64,000 bases of DNA from Adiantum capillus-veneris (GCA_014529385.2 CM043953.1:73993872-74057871); one strand, 5' to 3'; counted from the stretch's first letter, positions 1 through 11,949 are shown. The notes: generated by a model not told the origin, from the sequence alone. Made by a program: numbers and translations.

Positions 1-325
1 AGAGCTTGGGTGTTGTGGTTGTGGAGTATAGGTTGTTGAAATAATGGGAGGGTAGGGGCTACATGAGTGCGATGACCCATAGGTGCATACGATTGGTACA
101 CACTTGTTGGTATTGTTGCAGGCATTGAGCTACCATGTAGCTGTGCTTTACTAGCAAATGAGGTCCATGGCGTGTTTCTCGGCATGCCCATCATTGGGGT
201 AGGCACGGTAGCCGAGGTGTCATCAAGGGAAAGATGAGATAGACTTGGAAAGGTAAAGCTATCACTCGTGGGCTCAAATTGCACTGAGACCCCTCGCGAA
301 ACAACATATGGAGGATCCATCGGAC

Positions 326-1137
326 TCACCGAGGGAGACTCCATTTGCGACAAGGTCGGTTGTTAGCCTTCCTTGTATCCAAAAATCTCACGAGACCCAT
401 TGAAGGCATGTGGATCCCCTTATTATGTCTCTCTAGCTCAATGACCCTATGGATGACCTCACAAAATCTTTGTTGTTGATCCTCCACACTAGTAGCACCC
501 ATTGTGGATTGTAGGACATCTAACCAACCCACGTGATAGGTGTGACCTGTGTATAGGTCGGTCAGAGTTTCTATCTGTAGTTCATACTCCCAATTCTCAT
601 TTAGGAACGCTCCATCTAGGCTTGAGGTGCTAGGCGTGTCCTTTGAGCTAGATTCAATGTGGCTCTCTTTGGGTTGACCCTTAGTGGTCGCTAATTTAGG
701 AGCACTCGATTGCTCTCCTAGCAAAGATATTGACATGGGGGCTTTCTCTTTTAACTCTCTTTGTTTCTCCGTCTTGCATAAGCTCTCAATTTCCTTTTCC
801 CTAGCCGCAATGATATATTGCTCAACCTCTTGCACTTCGACAAGGCTTCTACCATCAGGTAATATAACCTCGGAGGGAAATAACTCTGAAGAGGCAGGGG
901 GTGCAGTGAATGGAGTATTCACGTGCACATCCTCAAGTGCATAGGGTCTACGCTGGTCATGAATGGTGAATTTACTTCCCCACCCTCCTCATTTACATTG
1001 TTAGCTCCATGTTCGGAGCAAGTGGCTCTACTAAAGGTTTCCTTCAAGCAGCCAAGCACACTTGGCCTGGATCGTGGACCCGTGGCATGCATGTCTTGTC
1101 TTGAGCTATCAAGATTAGGCATTGGGAAACCCTCCAT
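326..1137 (-). other. Unrecognised open frames in the internal region of H
   Basis: Two overlapping minus-strand frames (919-1137, 72 codons; 326-928, 200 codons) lie where the 5' internal region of H should be, about 900 bp from its primer-binding site. The longer one is charged, with a Glu/Lys-rich stretch near residues 35-65 and a helical-looking C-terminal third. I do not recognise a family. Position suggests a leader ORF or an early gag part. This is inference from context only. Confidence 0.3.
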
Positions 1138-2053
1138 GACATCATAGTCAGAGGAAGAGTCACTAGCCGCTATGTTTGGGTCTTGGTTGTACTACCTTGG
1201 GTCCCCGCCGAGGGCCCGGAACCTAAGGTAGGTGGATATTGAGAACTTGCGTAAGTCAAAATGCTCTCTAGTTGCTCGGCCTCTAGCACACGACCAAAGC
1301 GCAGATGCATGTGCCTTTGGCACCCTACAAGCATCGGCGAATAACCCCGAAGGTTAACCGCTTACTTTTTTAGGCATCCATTTTCGCTCGTTCTTTGATA
1401 TTTTTTAATGATCGGTTTTTTTATTAAAGTGTGTGATAGCTCGAAACGAGCATATCACTTAGAGGGTCATGGTGTGATTTACAGCACAGCGTTCCGTCAC
1501 CTAAAGCTCTGTTGGTCCTCAAAAAGGTCGATTTTTAGCTACGTATGAGGCTAAAATACGTAATTTTAAAGGGCGAATGAGGCCTGAGCCTGAGCATGAG
1601 CTTGGGCTTGGGTCTGGAGAATATTCCCAATCCGGTCCTACCTTTAAATTTTTTTTTAAAAAAAAAACTTTTTGTTTGTTTCTTGTTTTTTTTTTAATAA
1701 GGTCGCCGCGGCCGCGCCGTGGGCACGAGCACAAACACCTAATCTACCTACTTACAACCAATACAACTATTATTACACACTAACACACTACTATAGTAAC
1801 TCATTAGCTCTAACAGATCTACTTACTACTTACTGTACTTTACACAGAACTAGTATTATGGATCTACTACCTTAATCTTAATACCTTATCACAGAAAAAA
1901 CACAGCACCTTTCAATTCCTTATTAACAAAACAATACACAACAGCAAAACAAACTTCTTCTCAACAGACACACCTTCCTTCTCTACATTTCCTACAATTA
2001 AAATGGCACCACAAAGAAGCACAGAGTGCCATTCAAGCTTAGTGTATGACATT
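1138..2053. other. Presumed untranslated leader of element H
   Basis: No coding signal. The stretch includes A/T homopolymer runs (about 1648-1700) and AT-rich sequence between the H primer-binding site and the first open frames. Nothing else can be recognised. Confidence 0.35.
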
Positions 2054-2071
2054 TCCCCGGCAACGGCACCA
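2054..2071 (-). promoter_or_regulatory. Primer-binding site of element H (tRNA-Asp)
   Basis: The minus strand reads TGGTGCCGTTGCCGGGGA. This is complementary to the 3' end of plant tRNA-Asp and is the usual primer of Athila/Tat-type gypsy elements. It sits 4 bp inside the LTR end. Confidence 0.75.
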
Positions 2072-2075
2072 AAAA

Positions 2076-2319
2076 TGTGTGCGTCTGTCGCACGTGTCAT
2101 TGCAAGGGACTTCCCAATACACTGTGTGCGAGCCACAAATGGCTCCAAGCACACACCTAGCCTAAACTAGTAAGCTCAAAGATGGCGATGGTGTGTCACT
2201 CACCGCTCTGCGCTTGCTGTCATGGAGGATTCCTCGCCGAAAAGAAGAAGGAGCCACCACTGCGTTGCTCTCAACCGCTGCCATCGTCACAATGCTTGAT
2301 CGCTCTCTCTCTCTCTCTC

Positions 2320-2354
<35 letters not shown>

Positions 2355-2362
2355 TTCTCACG

Positions 2363-2403
<41 letters not shown>

Positions 2404-2692
2404 GGAGATGAAGAAGAGAAGATGGAGATGGAGCAAGAGCACTCTTCAATTGCACAAATGAAAGAATGAGTGAATTTTAGGTTTAGTTGACATTTATATG
2501 AGTTTGCCCCATTCACACTTGGGCACCCATGCTTAGCCAACTAATCCCTTGAATGTTACAGTTAGAGTGCACCTCTCATCGGCGATCACTCTTACCCTTT
2601 TCCTATTGGACCGACAAGCCCGTTACCTGACTCTACCAAATAAATAATACGGCGTCCGTCTTAGGTGATAGGAATGTGCGTGAGGGTTAACA
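2076..2692 (-). repeat. LTR of element H, inner copy
   Basis: It begins TGTGTGCG and ends TTAACA (plus-strand view), a TG...CA pair. It matches 2741-3326 along its whole length apart from the microsatellites, at roughly 92% by eye. It contains a CT run and a CA run near its middle. A pyrimidine tract lies just right of its end at 2693-2705; on the minus strand this is a polypurine tract. Confidence 0.75.
2299..2402. repeat. (CT)n followed by (CA)n microsatellites in the inner LTR of H
   Basis: A nearly pure CT run of about 55 bp is followed after a short gap by a CA run of about 37 bp. Long artificial frames of Leu/Ser or Thr/His repeats here are by-products of the repeat. Confidence 0.95.
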
Positions 2693-2740
2693 TGCCCCCC
2701 TTCCTAATGTAGATTCTATCCTCGGCAGCGGTGCAAAAAA
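2693..2740 (-). other. Minimal spacer between tandem LTRs: primer-binding site plus polypurine tract
   Basis: Only 48 bp separate the two H LTRs. Read on the minus strand they hold a tRNA-Asp-type primer-binding site (2719-2735), about 13 bp of other sequence, and a polypurine tract (2693-2705). These are the two priming signals that normally bracket a whole internal region. Tandem LTRs sharing one internal junction are known to arise by unequal recombination. A TRIM-like minimal element is the alternative. Confidence 0.65.
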
Positions 2741-2946
2741 TGTGTGCGTCTTTCGCACGTGTCAATGCAAGACTTGCCGATACACTGTGTGCGAGCCACA
2801 AATGACTCCAAGCACACAACTAGCTTAAATTAGTAAGCTCAAAGATGGAGATGGTGTATCACTCACTGCTCTACGCTTGCTTTCGTGGAGGATTCCTCGC
2901 CACAGAGAAGAAGGAGCCGCCGCTGTGACGTCGTTGCAATGCTCGA

Positions 2947-3016
<70 letters not shown>

Positions 3017-3326
3017 ACGCATACACACACACAAAAGGAGATGAAGAAGAAGAAGATGGAGATGGAGCAAGAGCACTCTTCAATTGCACAATTGAAAGAA
3101 TGAGTGAATTTTAGGTTTAGTTGAAATTTATATGAGCTCTCCCCATTCACACTTGGGTGCCCATGCTTAGCCAACCAATCCCTTGAATGTTCCAGTTAGA
3201 GTGCACCTCTCATCGGTGATCACTCTTACCCTTTTCCTATTGGACCGACAAGCCCGGTACCTGAATCTACCAAATAAATAATATGGCATCCGTCTTAGGT
3301 GATAGGAATGTTCATGAGGGTGAACA
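2741..3326 (-). repeat. LTR of element H, outer copy
   Basis: It begins TGTGTGCG and ends GTGAACA, matching the copy at 2076-2692. It holds a longer CT microsatellite and a much shorter CA run than its partner. It is preceded on its left by a second tRNA-Asp primer-binding site on the minus strand (2719-2735). Its right end is the junction with element A. Confidence 0.75.
2950..3014. repeat. (CT)n microsatellite in the outer LTR of H
   Basis: A pure CT run of about 65 bp at the position equivalent to the CT run of the inner LTR. The partner LTR has expanded the CA part instead. Confidence 0.95.
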
Positions 3327-3659
3327 AGCGTGTCTGTGGAAAAGGTAAGGAGAAAGAAGTAGTCACGTACAAAGTGACCATGGACAAGAGAAGAAGGCGA
3401 AGGAGACCAAGGAAGCCAAGAAGACTCAATGTCGTATCAACCTCCAAGACTTCCCCCTTGGACATCGTATGGCTCCATACAACGTGTTGGAAGACATGAG
3501 AGGTAAGGGACCTGATATCTCATGGCCTCGGTTTCTTGCATTATTTCCACAAGTTAGGAGGAATTTAACAATTGCAGTTAGCACTAGGAGAAAGGTAAAA
3601 AAGAGTGTGCTTGTTGTAAAAATTGCATAACCTGAAATGAATAAGGATATTACACCTGT

Positions 3660-4220
3660 GCTAAATTGTTACATCAAAGGGAGGTTGGTTAGGAAAGGTC
3701 TAGTGGATGGGGTGCACAAATTTGCATCATGACAGAGGGACTCATGCAAAGACCAGGCATGCACATCCATGAGACACCTAAAAATCAAAGTCAAGATGGC
3801 AAACAATAGCAAGGCTAGATGTGTAGGCATTTGTAAAAATGTTTTTGTGGAGGCCTTTTGCATTAAGAAGGTAGTGCATTTTTATGTTATGTCAACCAAG
3901 GGAAGTGGATATGTATTTATCCTAGGAAGATCATGGAAAATGAAATTGCGAGCTTTGCAGGATTGGAAAAATGAAAAGTTGATCTGCAAGAATGATAATC
4001 ATAAGAAGGTTGTCTTTGACATGAAGGAGCAACATCAAGAGGAGATCCATGAAGAATCATTGCAAAGTGAGACGAAGGAAGATTGGACTGATAGCACTTC
4101 AAAAGAAGAAGGTAGCGGTACCACTACGCAAGAGGAGTCTTCCACTGAAGTCGTGAGGGTAAGGTTTAAGCCAAGCAACCAAGAAACCTCTTGCCCAGGC
4201 TTGGAGGAGGTAGGTCCTTA
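3660..4220 (+). other. Element A: protease-like region and linker
   Basis: The region aligns by eye with the better preserved protease region of element B (13.79-14.27 kb minus), including the shared stretch around IKVKMANNSKARC. The second half is an acidic Ser/Thr/Glu-rich linker leading into RT. It is decayed. Confidence 0.55.
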
Positions 4221-4299
4221 AGAGAACCAAGGTGTGCAAGACGAAGGGATGCTAGAATGTATGCTACCAACCACACTTACAAAGGAAGAAAGAGGGGAG

Positions 4300-5230
4300 T
4301 TCAAATGTGTGCTAGGAAAGTTTCCTAAGCTTTTTGCTAAAGATTACACCGATGTGTGTGGAATAAATGATGTTCAACACAAGATCGAGCCAAAGCCAGA
4401 GGCCATACCTAAGGCTCAAAAGTTACGAAGACTAGGAGTCATCAAGGAGCAGGATTTACTCAAGGAGGTAAGAAATCTTCTAGTAGCAGGTTTCATTTAT
4501 CCAATGAAGAATTCAGAGTGGGTCTCTTTCGTTTTTTTCACTCCCAAAAAGAACGGCAAGTGGAGGGTGTGTGTGGATTATTGTCCACTAAATGAGGCAA
4601 CAAAAAGAGATCACTTTCCCCTTGGCATTTCAGGATGAGATACTAAATGAGGTAGCTGGTCACAAGATGTAACCAAGTACTTACGCGAGTATGTGAAGGA
4701 GATGGAGCTGCATGGCGTGTCAGAAGGTGAGAAGTACATTGTGTGTGATGGCTACTTAGGCTACTTTAAAATAGGTATCCCATCATTGGAGGATCATTAA
4801 AAAAAACCTTTATCACTCCTTGGGGTTGTTATGGTTTTAGAGTCATGCCATTTGGCGTGACAAATGCTCTTGCAACTTTCCAACTCTTCATGAACATGGT
4901 GTTTCAAGCATTCTTTGGAAAGTCCATTAGGGTTTCTATTGATGACTTTTGCATTTATAGCTCAAAATCAATGCATCTACAAAAGGTAGAAGAGGGTTTG
5001 AAGAAACTCTATGACATGGGAGGTCAACTCAACCCCAACAAGTGCCACATAGGTGAGGATGAAGTTATCTTGCTTGGTCATAAAGTTTCTTACAAATTCA
5101 TCGAAGTGGATCCTTCAAAGGCAAAGACTCTTATTGAGTTACCATCACCCAAGATTCTGAAGGAGGTCATCTCATTCATTCAAAAGGTGAAGCATATGTC
5201 ACGCTTCATTCACTTAACCTCGGAGTTACT
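4300..5230 (+). other. Element A: reverse transcriptase region
   Basis: Gypsy RT motifs are visible: FFTPKKNGKWRVCVDY (finger/palm), MPFGVTNALATFQ, a catalytic block ending SIDDFCIYSS, and the downstream LGHKVS motif. This is the standard plant gypsy order. The region is decayed and not a working gene. Confidence 0.8.
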
Positions 5231-5239
5231 TCACCCCTT

Positions 5240-6200
5240 GCAAAAATTGACACAACAAGTCGAGTTTGTTTGGTCTGATGAGCTTGAAGAATGTTTTTGT
5301 AACATTAAAGTCATTTTGTCAGAGCTACCAACACTCATGCCTCCTTGTTGGGAGTACACATTCTTTGTTAGCTCTAGTGTTGGAAAGGAAACAATTGGTG
5401 CAATTTTATTACAACAAGATCTCCATAGTCCCAGGATGTGACCCATCTACTTTGCTAGTAGGGTCATGAATTCTTTGGAGAGAGGCTACACGAAGGCAGA
5501 ACTCATGATGCTTTCTCTCATGTTTGCGGTGAGAAAATCTAAATCCTACTTGCTACCAAAACCTTTTGTAATTCTCATTGCAGAAAATTTGTTCCCTTGG
5601 GTGTCATCTCAAATGAATCTTAGTACTAGGATCTTAAAGTGGATTATGGAGTTGCAAGAGTTCCAATACTCTTTGAAGGTAGAAGATAGTGTGCGTGCAC
5701 AATTGGCAGGTATTTTCACTTATAGGGTATATGAGAAGGAGATTAAGGTGCCTGAAGTAAAGACCCTACCATTGCCACCACCAAAACGTATTCCTAATCC
5801 TTTTACCTTGTTTTTGATGGATATTTTTGACGAGGCACAGGAAAAGCAGGGGGAGGGCTAGTGTTGCTCAACCCAAGTGGAGAGGTGTTCATGAAAGAGA
5901 AGGTTAATCTACCACGTTCAACTAGCAACAATGAAGCAAAATATGACACACTACTTCATGGTTTAAATATGTGCAATGGCCAATGTATACAACGTCTCAT
6001 GGTAAAGGGGGATGCACTTCTCATTGTGAAGCAGATTTTAGGCATTTGGGCATGCAAAAATGAAAGCCTAAGGACAAAAGGTCACTCCATTCGTAGGTTG
6101 TTTAGTCAATTTGAAGAACTTCAATGGTATCATATTCCTATAAAACAAAATGAAGATGTTGATTTACTTGCACAACAAGCAGTTACATGTGTTAAAAAAG
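5240..6200 (+). other. Element A: two successive RNase H domains
   Basis: The first, gypsy-type RNase H is shown by the VSSSVGKETIGAILLQQ block. The second, downstream, has RVT_3 hallmarks: TSNNEAKYDTLLHGL, VKGDALLIVKQILGIW and HIPIKQNEDVDLLAQQAV. Plant Tat elements are known to carry such an added archaeal-type RNase H between the native RNase H and integrase. The assignment is clearer in element B. Confidence 0.7.
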
Positions 6201-6429
6201 AAGTGCAGGTCATCATGGTGGAAGTAGCTATCAAGCAACCAAGATACGAGGGATTGGAGTCATTGGCTCCCATTATTGGTTACATTCTAGAGGGCGAGTT
6301 TCCACAAGACTTCACAAAAGCTCGAAAGAGTAGACTCATGAAGAAGGCAAGTTTCTATCTCTTCCTAGAAGGCTCTCTCTATCAAAGAGGGAAGGATCAA
6401 GTGTGCAAAAGAGTACTAACTATCGAGTA

Positions 6430-7500
6430 AATTCTAGCCATTCTAAAAGGTTTGCATGAAGAGGCATGTGGTGGTCATTTTGCCCAAGAATTAACCATGA
6501 AGAAGATTTTTCTTGTGGGGTATGTTTGGCCAAGCTTGCATGTGCATGTCCAACATTGGTGTAAAAGCTATCACTATTGTCAAGTAAATTGAAATAGAAG
6601 GTTGGTGCATGGCCCGAGGCAAATAGTGCTTGCAAATGGACCCTTTAAAAAGTGGGGCATTGATGTTATGGGTCCTCTTCCTAGAAAAAAAATGGTAAAC
6701 TCTACATTCTAGTGGCTGTAGATTACATGAATAGGTGGGTAGAGGCTCAAAGTGTGGCAAGGGTAAATGGAAAAACAGTGAGCAGGTTTCTCTACCCTAA
6801 TATTTTTTGTATATTTGGCACACCTCTGGAGGTTGTTTCGGATAATGATCTAGCGTTCAAGAAAGGTTTACTCATAGAAGTTTGTGAAGAGCTTCACATT
6901 CTACATCGTCATATCACACCGTACTATCCACATTCAAATGGTTCGGTAGAGAAGGATAATGGTGTCATTGCAGGCATCATTAGAAATATGGTGCAAAACA
7001 AAGTTGTGGGATGATTGCTTGGATGGTGCCTTGTGGTCATATCGAACCACATATAGGGAGGCAACATAGTTCACGCCATTTCACTTGGTGTATGGTCAAG
7101 AGACTTTGCAGACAATTGATCTTAACATTCCAACAATGTGACTTCATGGCAAAGCAGCACAAAATAATCAAGAAGCATGGATGGATTGACTGCTTGCCTT
7201 AGTAGAACTTGAGTGGAAAAGAGAAGCAGCTTACGAGTGCTACAAGAGGAAATCTATACACGCAAAAGAAAATCTCAACAAGAAACTGAAGGACAAAGGT
7301 ATCAAGGAAGGAGATTTTGTACTAAGGTATGACAATCAACTTGATAATCCTTTTGATGCCAAGTTTGAAACTAGATGGATGGGGTCATACATAGTCAAGA
7401 AGGTATTCAATTTAAGTTACTATCAGCTTATGGACTTGAATGGTAAAAGCACTTTAGGAAGGTAAACGGGTATCACCTGAAGCCCTATTTGAGTCGCCTT
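6430..7500 (+). other. Element A: integrase region
   Basis: An HHCC zinc-binding block is followed by a catalytic core with GIDVMGP, VVSDND and the NGSVEKDN block, giving the D, D and E positions. A C-terminal part follows with the KEGDFVLRYDNQ and FETRWMGSYIVKK motifs typical of gypsy integrases. The region is decayed. It ends about 175 bp before the polypurine tract. Confidence 0.75.
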
Positions 7501-7675
7501 CTACCAAAGAACTGTTAAAGAGCGACTATCTCATGTAAGTTTTGTTGCATGATGCATGAGTGCAACAAGAAGCCACACAATGAAAACCCTATCAAGGGAC
7601 CAGATATCACAGAGTACTCAGAACCACTCTCTTTGGAAAAGGTGCCTCATGATGTGACATGAATGTACCATCATC

Positions 7676-7690
7676 CTGGGGGAGGGCTAA
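7676..7690 (+). promoter_or_regulatory. Polypurine tract of element A
   Basis: CTGGGGGAGGGCTAA lies directly before the LTR start TGATAGCC. It is the expected plus-strand priming site. Confidence 0.75.
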
Positions 7691-9640
7691 TGATAGCCAT
7701 TTTTCAAGCTCTCCGTAATTTCCATAGTGAGCCACCTGACCCAAGAAAAATCACCTTAACGCTACCTTTTCACTGTACATAGGCGTATGTATGCTAGGGA
7801 TTTTCTTCTCGTATTTTATCTAAAATCCTTTTCTAGCTCATTATTAGCTAGGAGAGCCAAAAAAAGAAGAGTATCTATACTATGGCTTATTTGTGGGTCT
7901 ATGTACAAATTGTTTCTCACGCATTTCATTTATTTTTATAAATATCTTTTATTAATTACGTAAATACTTAAAATTAGGTGTGTGTTTTATCAAACCAACA
8001 GTTCATGCCATGCATCCTTACTCTTCATCATACTTCTTGTATATAATCCAATGTAATAAATAAAATTTCTCCACATGAGAAATTTTCATATTTTACTATC
8101 TCATACGAATGACTTATATTCCCGCCGTCACTTACTATCACTCAAATCTCTTCACATTTCACATACTTTTTCTTTATCCCCACAAATAATATCAAGGGAG
8201 GGTCCTCTCACTTGACTCTATCATGACACTTATATCTTCTAATTTTTTGCTTTATATTTTTTATTTTTATTATATGTGGGTATCTTAATTTATTTATACG
8301 CTACTTTGTTTCTTTTTATCACATATATACAATGTATTTGTGGAAAATCCTTTTCCACATGGAGATATTAATATGTTAGTAGTCCTTTGTCACTCTCCTA
8401 GGCATGAGGGGTCACTCTCTTGAAGACTAAAGGGAATCAAAACAAAGAAGGGACCCAGTCAATGAATTTTTTGGGCAAAAAACACATGTTTTTGCTAACT
8501 TTTTAAAAATTAATTCTGATCCGATTGTGAAGAAGTGTTCAACATAAAAAAGTTGACACATGATTCTAACAATGTGTTGAAATTTTCTCAGAGTTTGTTC
8601 GTTATTTGCATATTATTTTTGACTTTTTATGGGCCTCAATCTACCTATATCACACACTCAATTAGAGCTAGGTGCCTTTCTACCTTTTCCAAACTTCCAC
8701 ACATACTCACACACTCACCCTTTTCCTCCATCACCAAAACATACACCTTTCATGCCTCCTTTCACTTTCCTCGCCATTTCCATCTCTCCCTTATTCCATA
8801 GCTCAAAAATTATCATCTCTACACACATATAGCTCCATTTCTCTCTCTAGAATCAAATTCATATTATCATAACCTCCTCATCCTTTCAAAAATAACCAAA
8901 CTCAAGCTCTACAAAAGGAGGAGTTTGATAATGGAAAATTGAACTTTCCATGGTCACAAGGACTACATCGACAAAGTTCTACAACTGCTTCAGGAGACAT
9001 AAGGAAATTTCCCTTTCCATCTTGTGGTTTCCATCACATTGTGTATATTCTCATCCTTCTCTTACTTTTTATCATTGTATAAATCATGTGCTGCACCTTG
9101 AGTGCATATGCCATGTAATTTTATCCCATCCTACTAATGACTAACCCTTCTTGTAAATTGCACCCTCTACTATCTACTAGAGTAGGCACCTCCAAGTTAC
9201 TCACCTCTCTCTCCTTTTACTCTCAATAATTCTCTCCTCTTGAGCCCACATCCATGTGACTCATATAAAAAAATTTATAACCAAGTTTTCTATGTAAATG
9301 TTGATCAGGAGATAATTCTAATAAGGGCTCTCCTCACCTATAAATAGAGCCCTTATCCGTTTGTAAAAGGCATGTTCTCTACACTGTTGCTCACTACTTT
9401 GAGTGTACCATTCTCCATCTTAGATGTAGGGAGAGAGAGTGAGCTCTCTATACACCATTACTTGTGGTGTATAGGAAATCTTCTTTGAGCTAGTTGTAAC
9501 ATTGTAAGGGCCCTTGAGTGACTCATAACTTCCAATCAAAATTGTACCTACTCTTTCACATCAATTGAATCAATAAGTTGGGTACAATCATGGTTCAAAA
9601 CTCTCTTGAGTCTCTCCAATTCAGGCTTGGAAACCTCATC
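7691..9640 (+). repeat. 3' LTR of element A (right end approximate)
   Basis: It starts TGATAGCCAT after the polypurine tract. The reverse complement of that start closes element B's LTR at 17739, and the first 150 bp of the two LTRs share the same order of blocks at low identity. A TATA-like box lies at 9339-9346. The right end could not be fixed and is placed where similarity in style to the B-type LTR remnant begins. AT-rich, no genes. Confidence 0.55.
9339..9346 (+). promoter_or_regulatory. TATA-like box in the LTR of element A
   Basis: TATAAATA in a local CACC/GAGCCC context, about 1.65 kb into the LTR and on the element's strand. This is the expected place for the U3 promoter. Confidence 0.45.
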
Positions 9641-9649
9641 TCGTTTGGT

Positions 9650-10690
9650 TTAAGGTGACCTGTTTTCATTTTGAGATTCTTGTGAATTATTTACTTATAT
9701 GTGACTCAAGAGCTCTTGTGTTTGTTTTGTTGCTTTGTAAAATGTTGTATGGTGAGATAGTTCCCATAACCCTAAGATAATGTGTAGATTGCAACATCAT
9801 CAAACTTAATTGTGTCTCTTGACTCTCCTCCAAGATGCTTATACATCTACATTGTGAGCGCGATGGAAACACACACAACACCTCTATGATCACCTGACAC
9901 ACACTCTTGGGATGATACACACACACACACACACACACACACACTATGGGACAGCACTCGGTTTACACAACCCACCTACCCGAGATAGGGAACACACTGA
10001 TGGAGTGAGAGGAAAGAGACTATCCACTTGCCCACTCAACACAGAGAGACACACACACATACACACCCAAAACACTCATCTCAAAAGAGAATCATTTTTT
10101 ATGTTTAGATACAATTGAGCTTGGGCCAACACCAATGGGGAAAATAGCTCACACAATATGGATGAAATATGCCAGATACAATCACAAATTTGAACAGAGA
10201 CTTCCCTCATAGGAGAAACTTACACAGCCAAAACAGCAAGAAAAAGTGAGGAATTTGGCAAAATGGATAGTTCCATTGCATTCGGAACGGCCAAAAACTC
10301 TAGTCTACAATGTCAAAGTGCTCATATCCAACCTCGGATGAGCAGCTTATGGCCAAAATAAGCTCCAAAAACAGCAAAAACTGAGTTGCGAATATTCCTC
10401 CTTTTCCTTCCACGTTTTGCTGGTCTTTTTCTTAGGTTTTTCAATGTCCACACTTCACTTTATCCCTTTGGAAACTTTGGCCTTTTGATTGACCTAAACG
10501 AACCCCGAACATGCCAAAAATGGCCACGTAGTGCATTTTTGTCACCCTTCTACATCCATCCACACACATGGCACTCAAATTTCTCCAATAATGCATCCCC
10601 AATCATGTGAACTGGCCCCCAATTAGAGTTCTCATGATGACCTTTCTGCATAATCATCACAAGAAAAAATTCCCGTTGTGTCCTCACTTA
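9650..10690 (-). repeat. LTR-like remnant, probably of B or C
   Basis: Non-coding stretch with a CA microsatellite (9917-9944). Its layout of short blocks resembles the LTR of B at 16.2-17.0 kb in the same orientation, for example CCCAAAACACT followed by an ACAA...ATGGA...ATATG region. The similarity is weak and the boundaries are not visible. No gene is recognised. Confidence 0.3.
9917..9944. repeat. (CA)n microsatellite
   Basis: A pure CA run of about 28 bp. Confidence 0.95.
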
Positions 10691-10739
10691 CCACGTGCAA
10701 ATATTGACCCACTCGACCTCCTGACGCCACTAGATGCTA

Positions 10740-11600
10740 TCTGAAGCACTTGCTTACCTCATGTCGTCTTCCTGAAATTTTCTTCAATCTACACATCATA
10801 GGTCAATGCTTTAGCTATACTTTCATGATGGTCCTACAGCATCTCCTCCATGCTTTTCTTCATACCTCCTTTCCCAAATTTTGTTTTAAGTGGAAAGACT
10901 GTTTCCCACAAGTATATCAAGTCATCCTTCTAAAATACCACATCTTTATGCTTGGCTTCTGCAAATTCATTGCACTCATTCTTGAAGTGATTGAGGCTAT
11001 CACACCACATGCAATTATGATTTCCACTTCCCATCTGAAGATTGGCTTGCTTTGCTCATGATGTTGAGCATTTCTCCTCAAGTTTCATAGCTTTGATATT
11101 AAGGTTCAACTCCTAGATTCAACTCACAAGCTCATTCATGAATGACACTTGTACCTTCAAGCTCTTGTCCTTTGCTACACAAGAATCTCTTATTTTTTTT
11201 CCTTTCATGTCTGTATTGATTCCAACTAGCTTATCAAGTAGTTTCTATTGTTTTACAACCATGTTTATTCCTGCAGTCTTTCTTCTGATTTGACTTCAAT
11301 CTGAACTCTCCCACCGGATCTTCAAGGGGATTCACTAAGCTCTTTTTTAGTTGTTGATCTGCAATGTGCACAAACAGTTCTACCTTCTCAAAATCTAGAG
11401 TAGTAAACTCAATTGCAGATAATTGGTCAAACCTCTTCTAAATTTTGTCTCCAATTCTAGTGTAGAAAGGCCTTTATTCCATTGTTGTATCCACTTTAAA
11501 AAAGTCTTCTTTGTAACATGTTCCTTGTCTTTGAGAAAGTATTCATCCTTACGGGCTTTTTTAAAAGTTTCCCATGCAACCCCATGCATAGTCCAAATTT
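10740..11600 (-). mobile_element. Fragment C: gag part of a second gypsy family
   Basis: Minus-strand gag remnant unlike the gag of B. It has a conserved alpha-helical block (KARKDEYFLKDKEHVTK, then FLKWIQQWNKGLS), a CCHC knuckle CMWCDSLNHFKNEC (CX2CX4HX4C, about 10.99-11.03 kb), and a following TKFGKGGMKKSMEE motif. From memory these three blocks occur in this order in gag proteins of gypsy elements of mosses and other non-seed plants. It abuts the integrase zinc-binding block of B in the same orientation. It is decayed, and no pol part is seen. Confidence 0.6.
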
Positions 11601-11949
11601 CCTCAACCATGCAACAGGTGCTTGTTCCCATTAACCTGACAATTGTGGCATCTTTTACACCAATGTTGAACATCAATGTGCAAGCTTGGCCAAACATACC
11701 CAGCAAGCAAAATCTTTTTTGCAGTGAGTTCCTGTGCAAAATGACCACAAAATGTTTCCTCATGCAAACCTTCAAGAATGGCTGGAATCTCCTTGGTTGT
11801 CGGTATTCTCCTGCAAACTTGATCTTTTCCTCTTTGGTAGAGGCACCTTCCAAAAACAAATACGAACTCGCCCTCTTTTGAGCCTTTGTGAAGCCCTCTG
11901 GAACCTCGCCTTCTAAAATGTAGCTCACAATGGGAGCCAATGACTCCAT

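Larger units (their letters stand above)
1..3326 (-). mobile_element. Element H: Ty3/gypsy LTR retrotransposon, 5' portion, truncated by the window edge
   Basis: A minus-strand gypsy fossil. Its LTR (2076-2692) is followed leftwards by a primer-binding site complementary to the 3' end of tRNA-Asp (2054-2071), so the internal region runs left and leaves the window. A second LTR copy (2741-3326) lies upstream in the element's own sense. The right end abuts the gag tail of element A exactly at 3326/3327, where A's homology to its relative B resumes, so H was inserted into A. No gag, RT or integrase motif can be recognised in the visible internal part. The element is broken or incomplete, and its far end is outside the window. 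Confidence 0.7.
3327..9640 (+). mobile_element. Element A: Tat-like Ty3/gypsy retrotransposon, 5' end missing
   Basis: Plus-strand fossil. Visible parts in order are the gag tail/protease region (about 3.3-4.2 kb), RT (4.3-5.2 kb), a gypsy RNase H (5.25-5.75 kb), a second RNase H of the RVT_3 type (5.8-6.2 kb), integrase (6.45-7.5 kb), a polypurine tract (7676-7690) and the 3' LTR from 7691. An extra RNase H after the native one is a known mark of the Tat lineage. The element is heavily decayed, with on the order of ten or more breaks, and its 5' LTR and gag are not in the window. The right boundary near 9640 is approximate. Element B is its diverged inverted relative. Confidence 0.75.

Noticed and set aside
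2162-2469. Open frames of repeated Ser/Leu, Thr/His or Cys/Val on both strands
   Set aside because: They are translations of the CT and CA microsatellites and have no gene structure.
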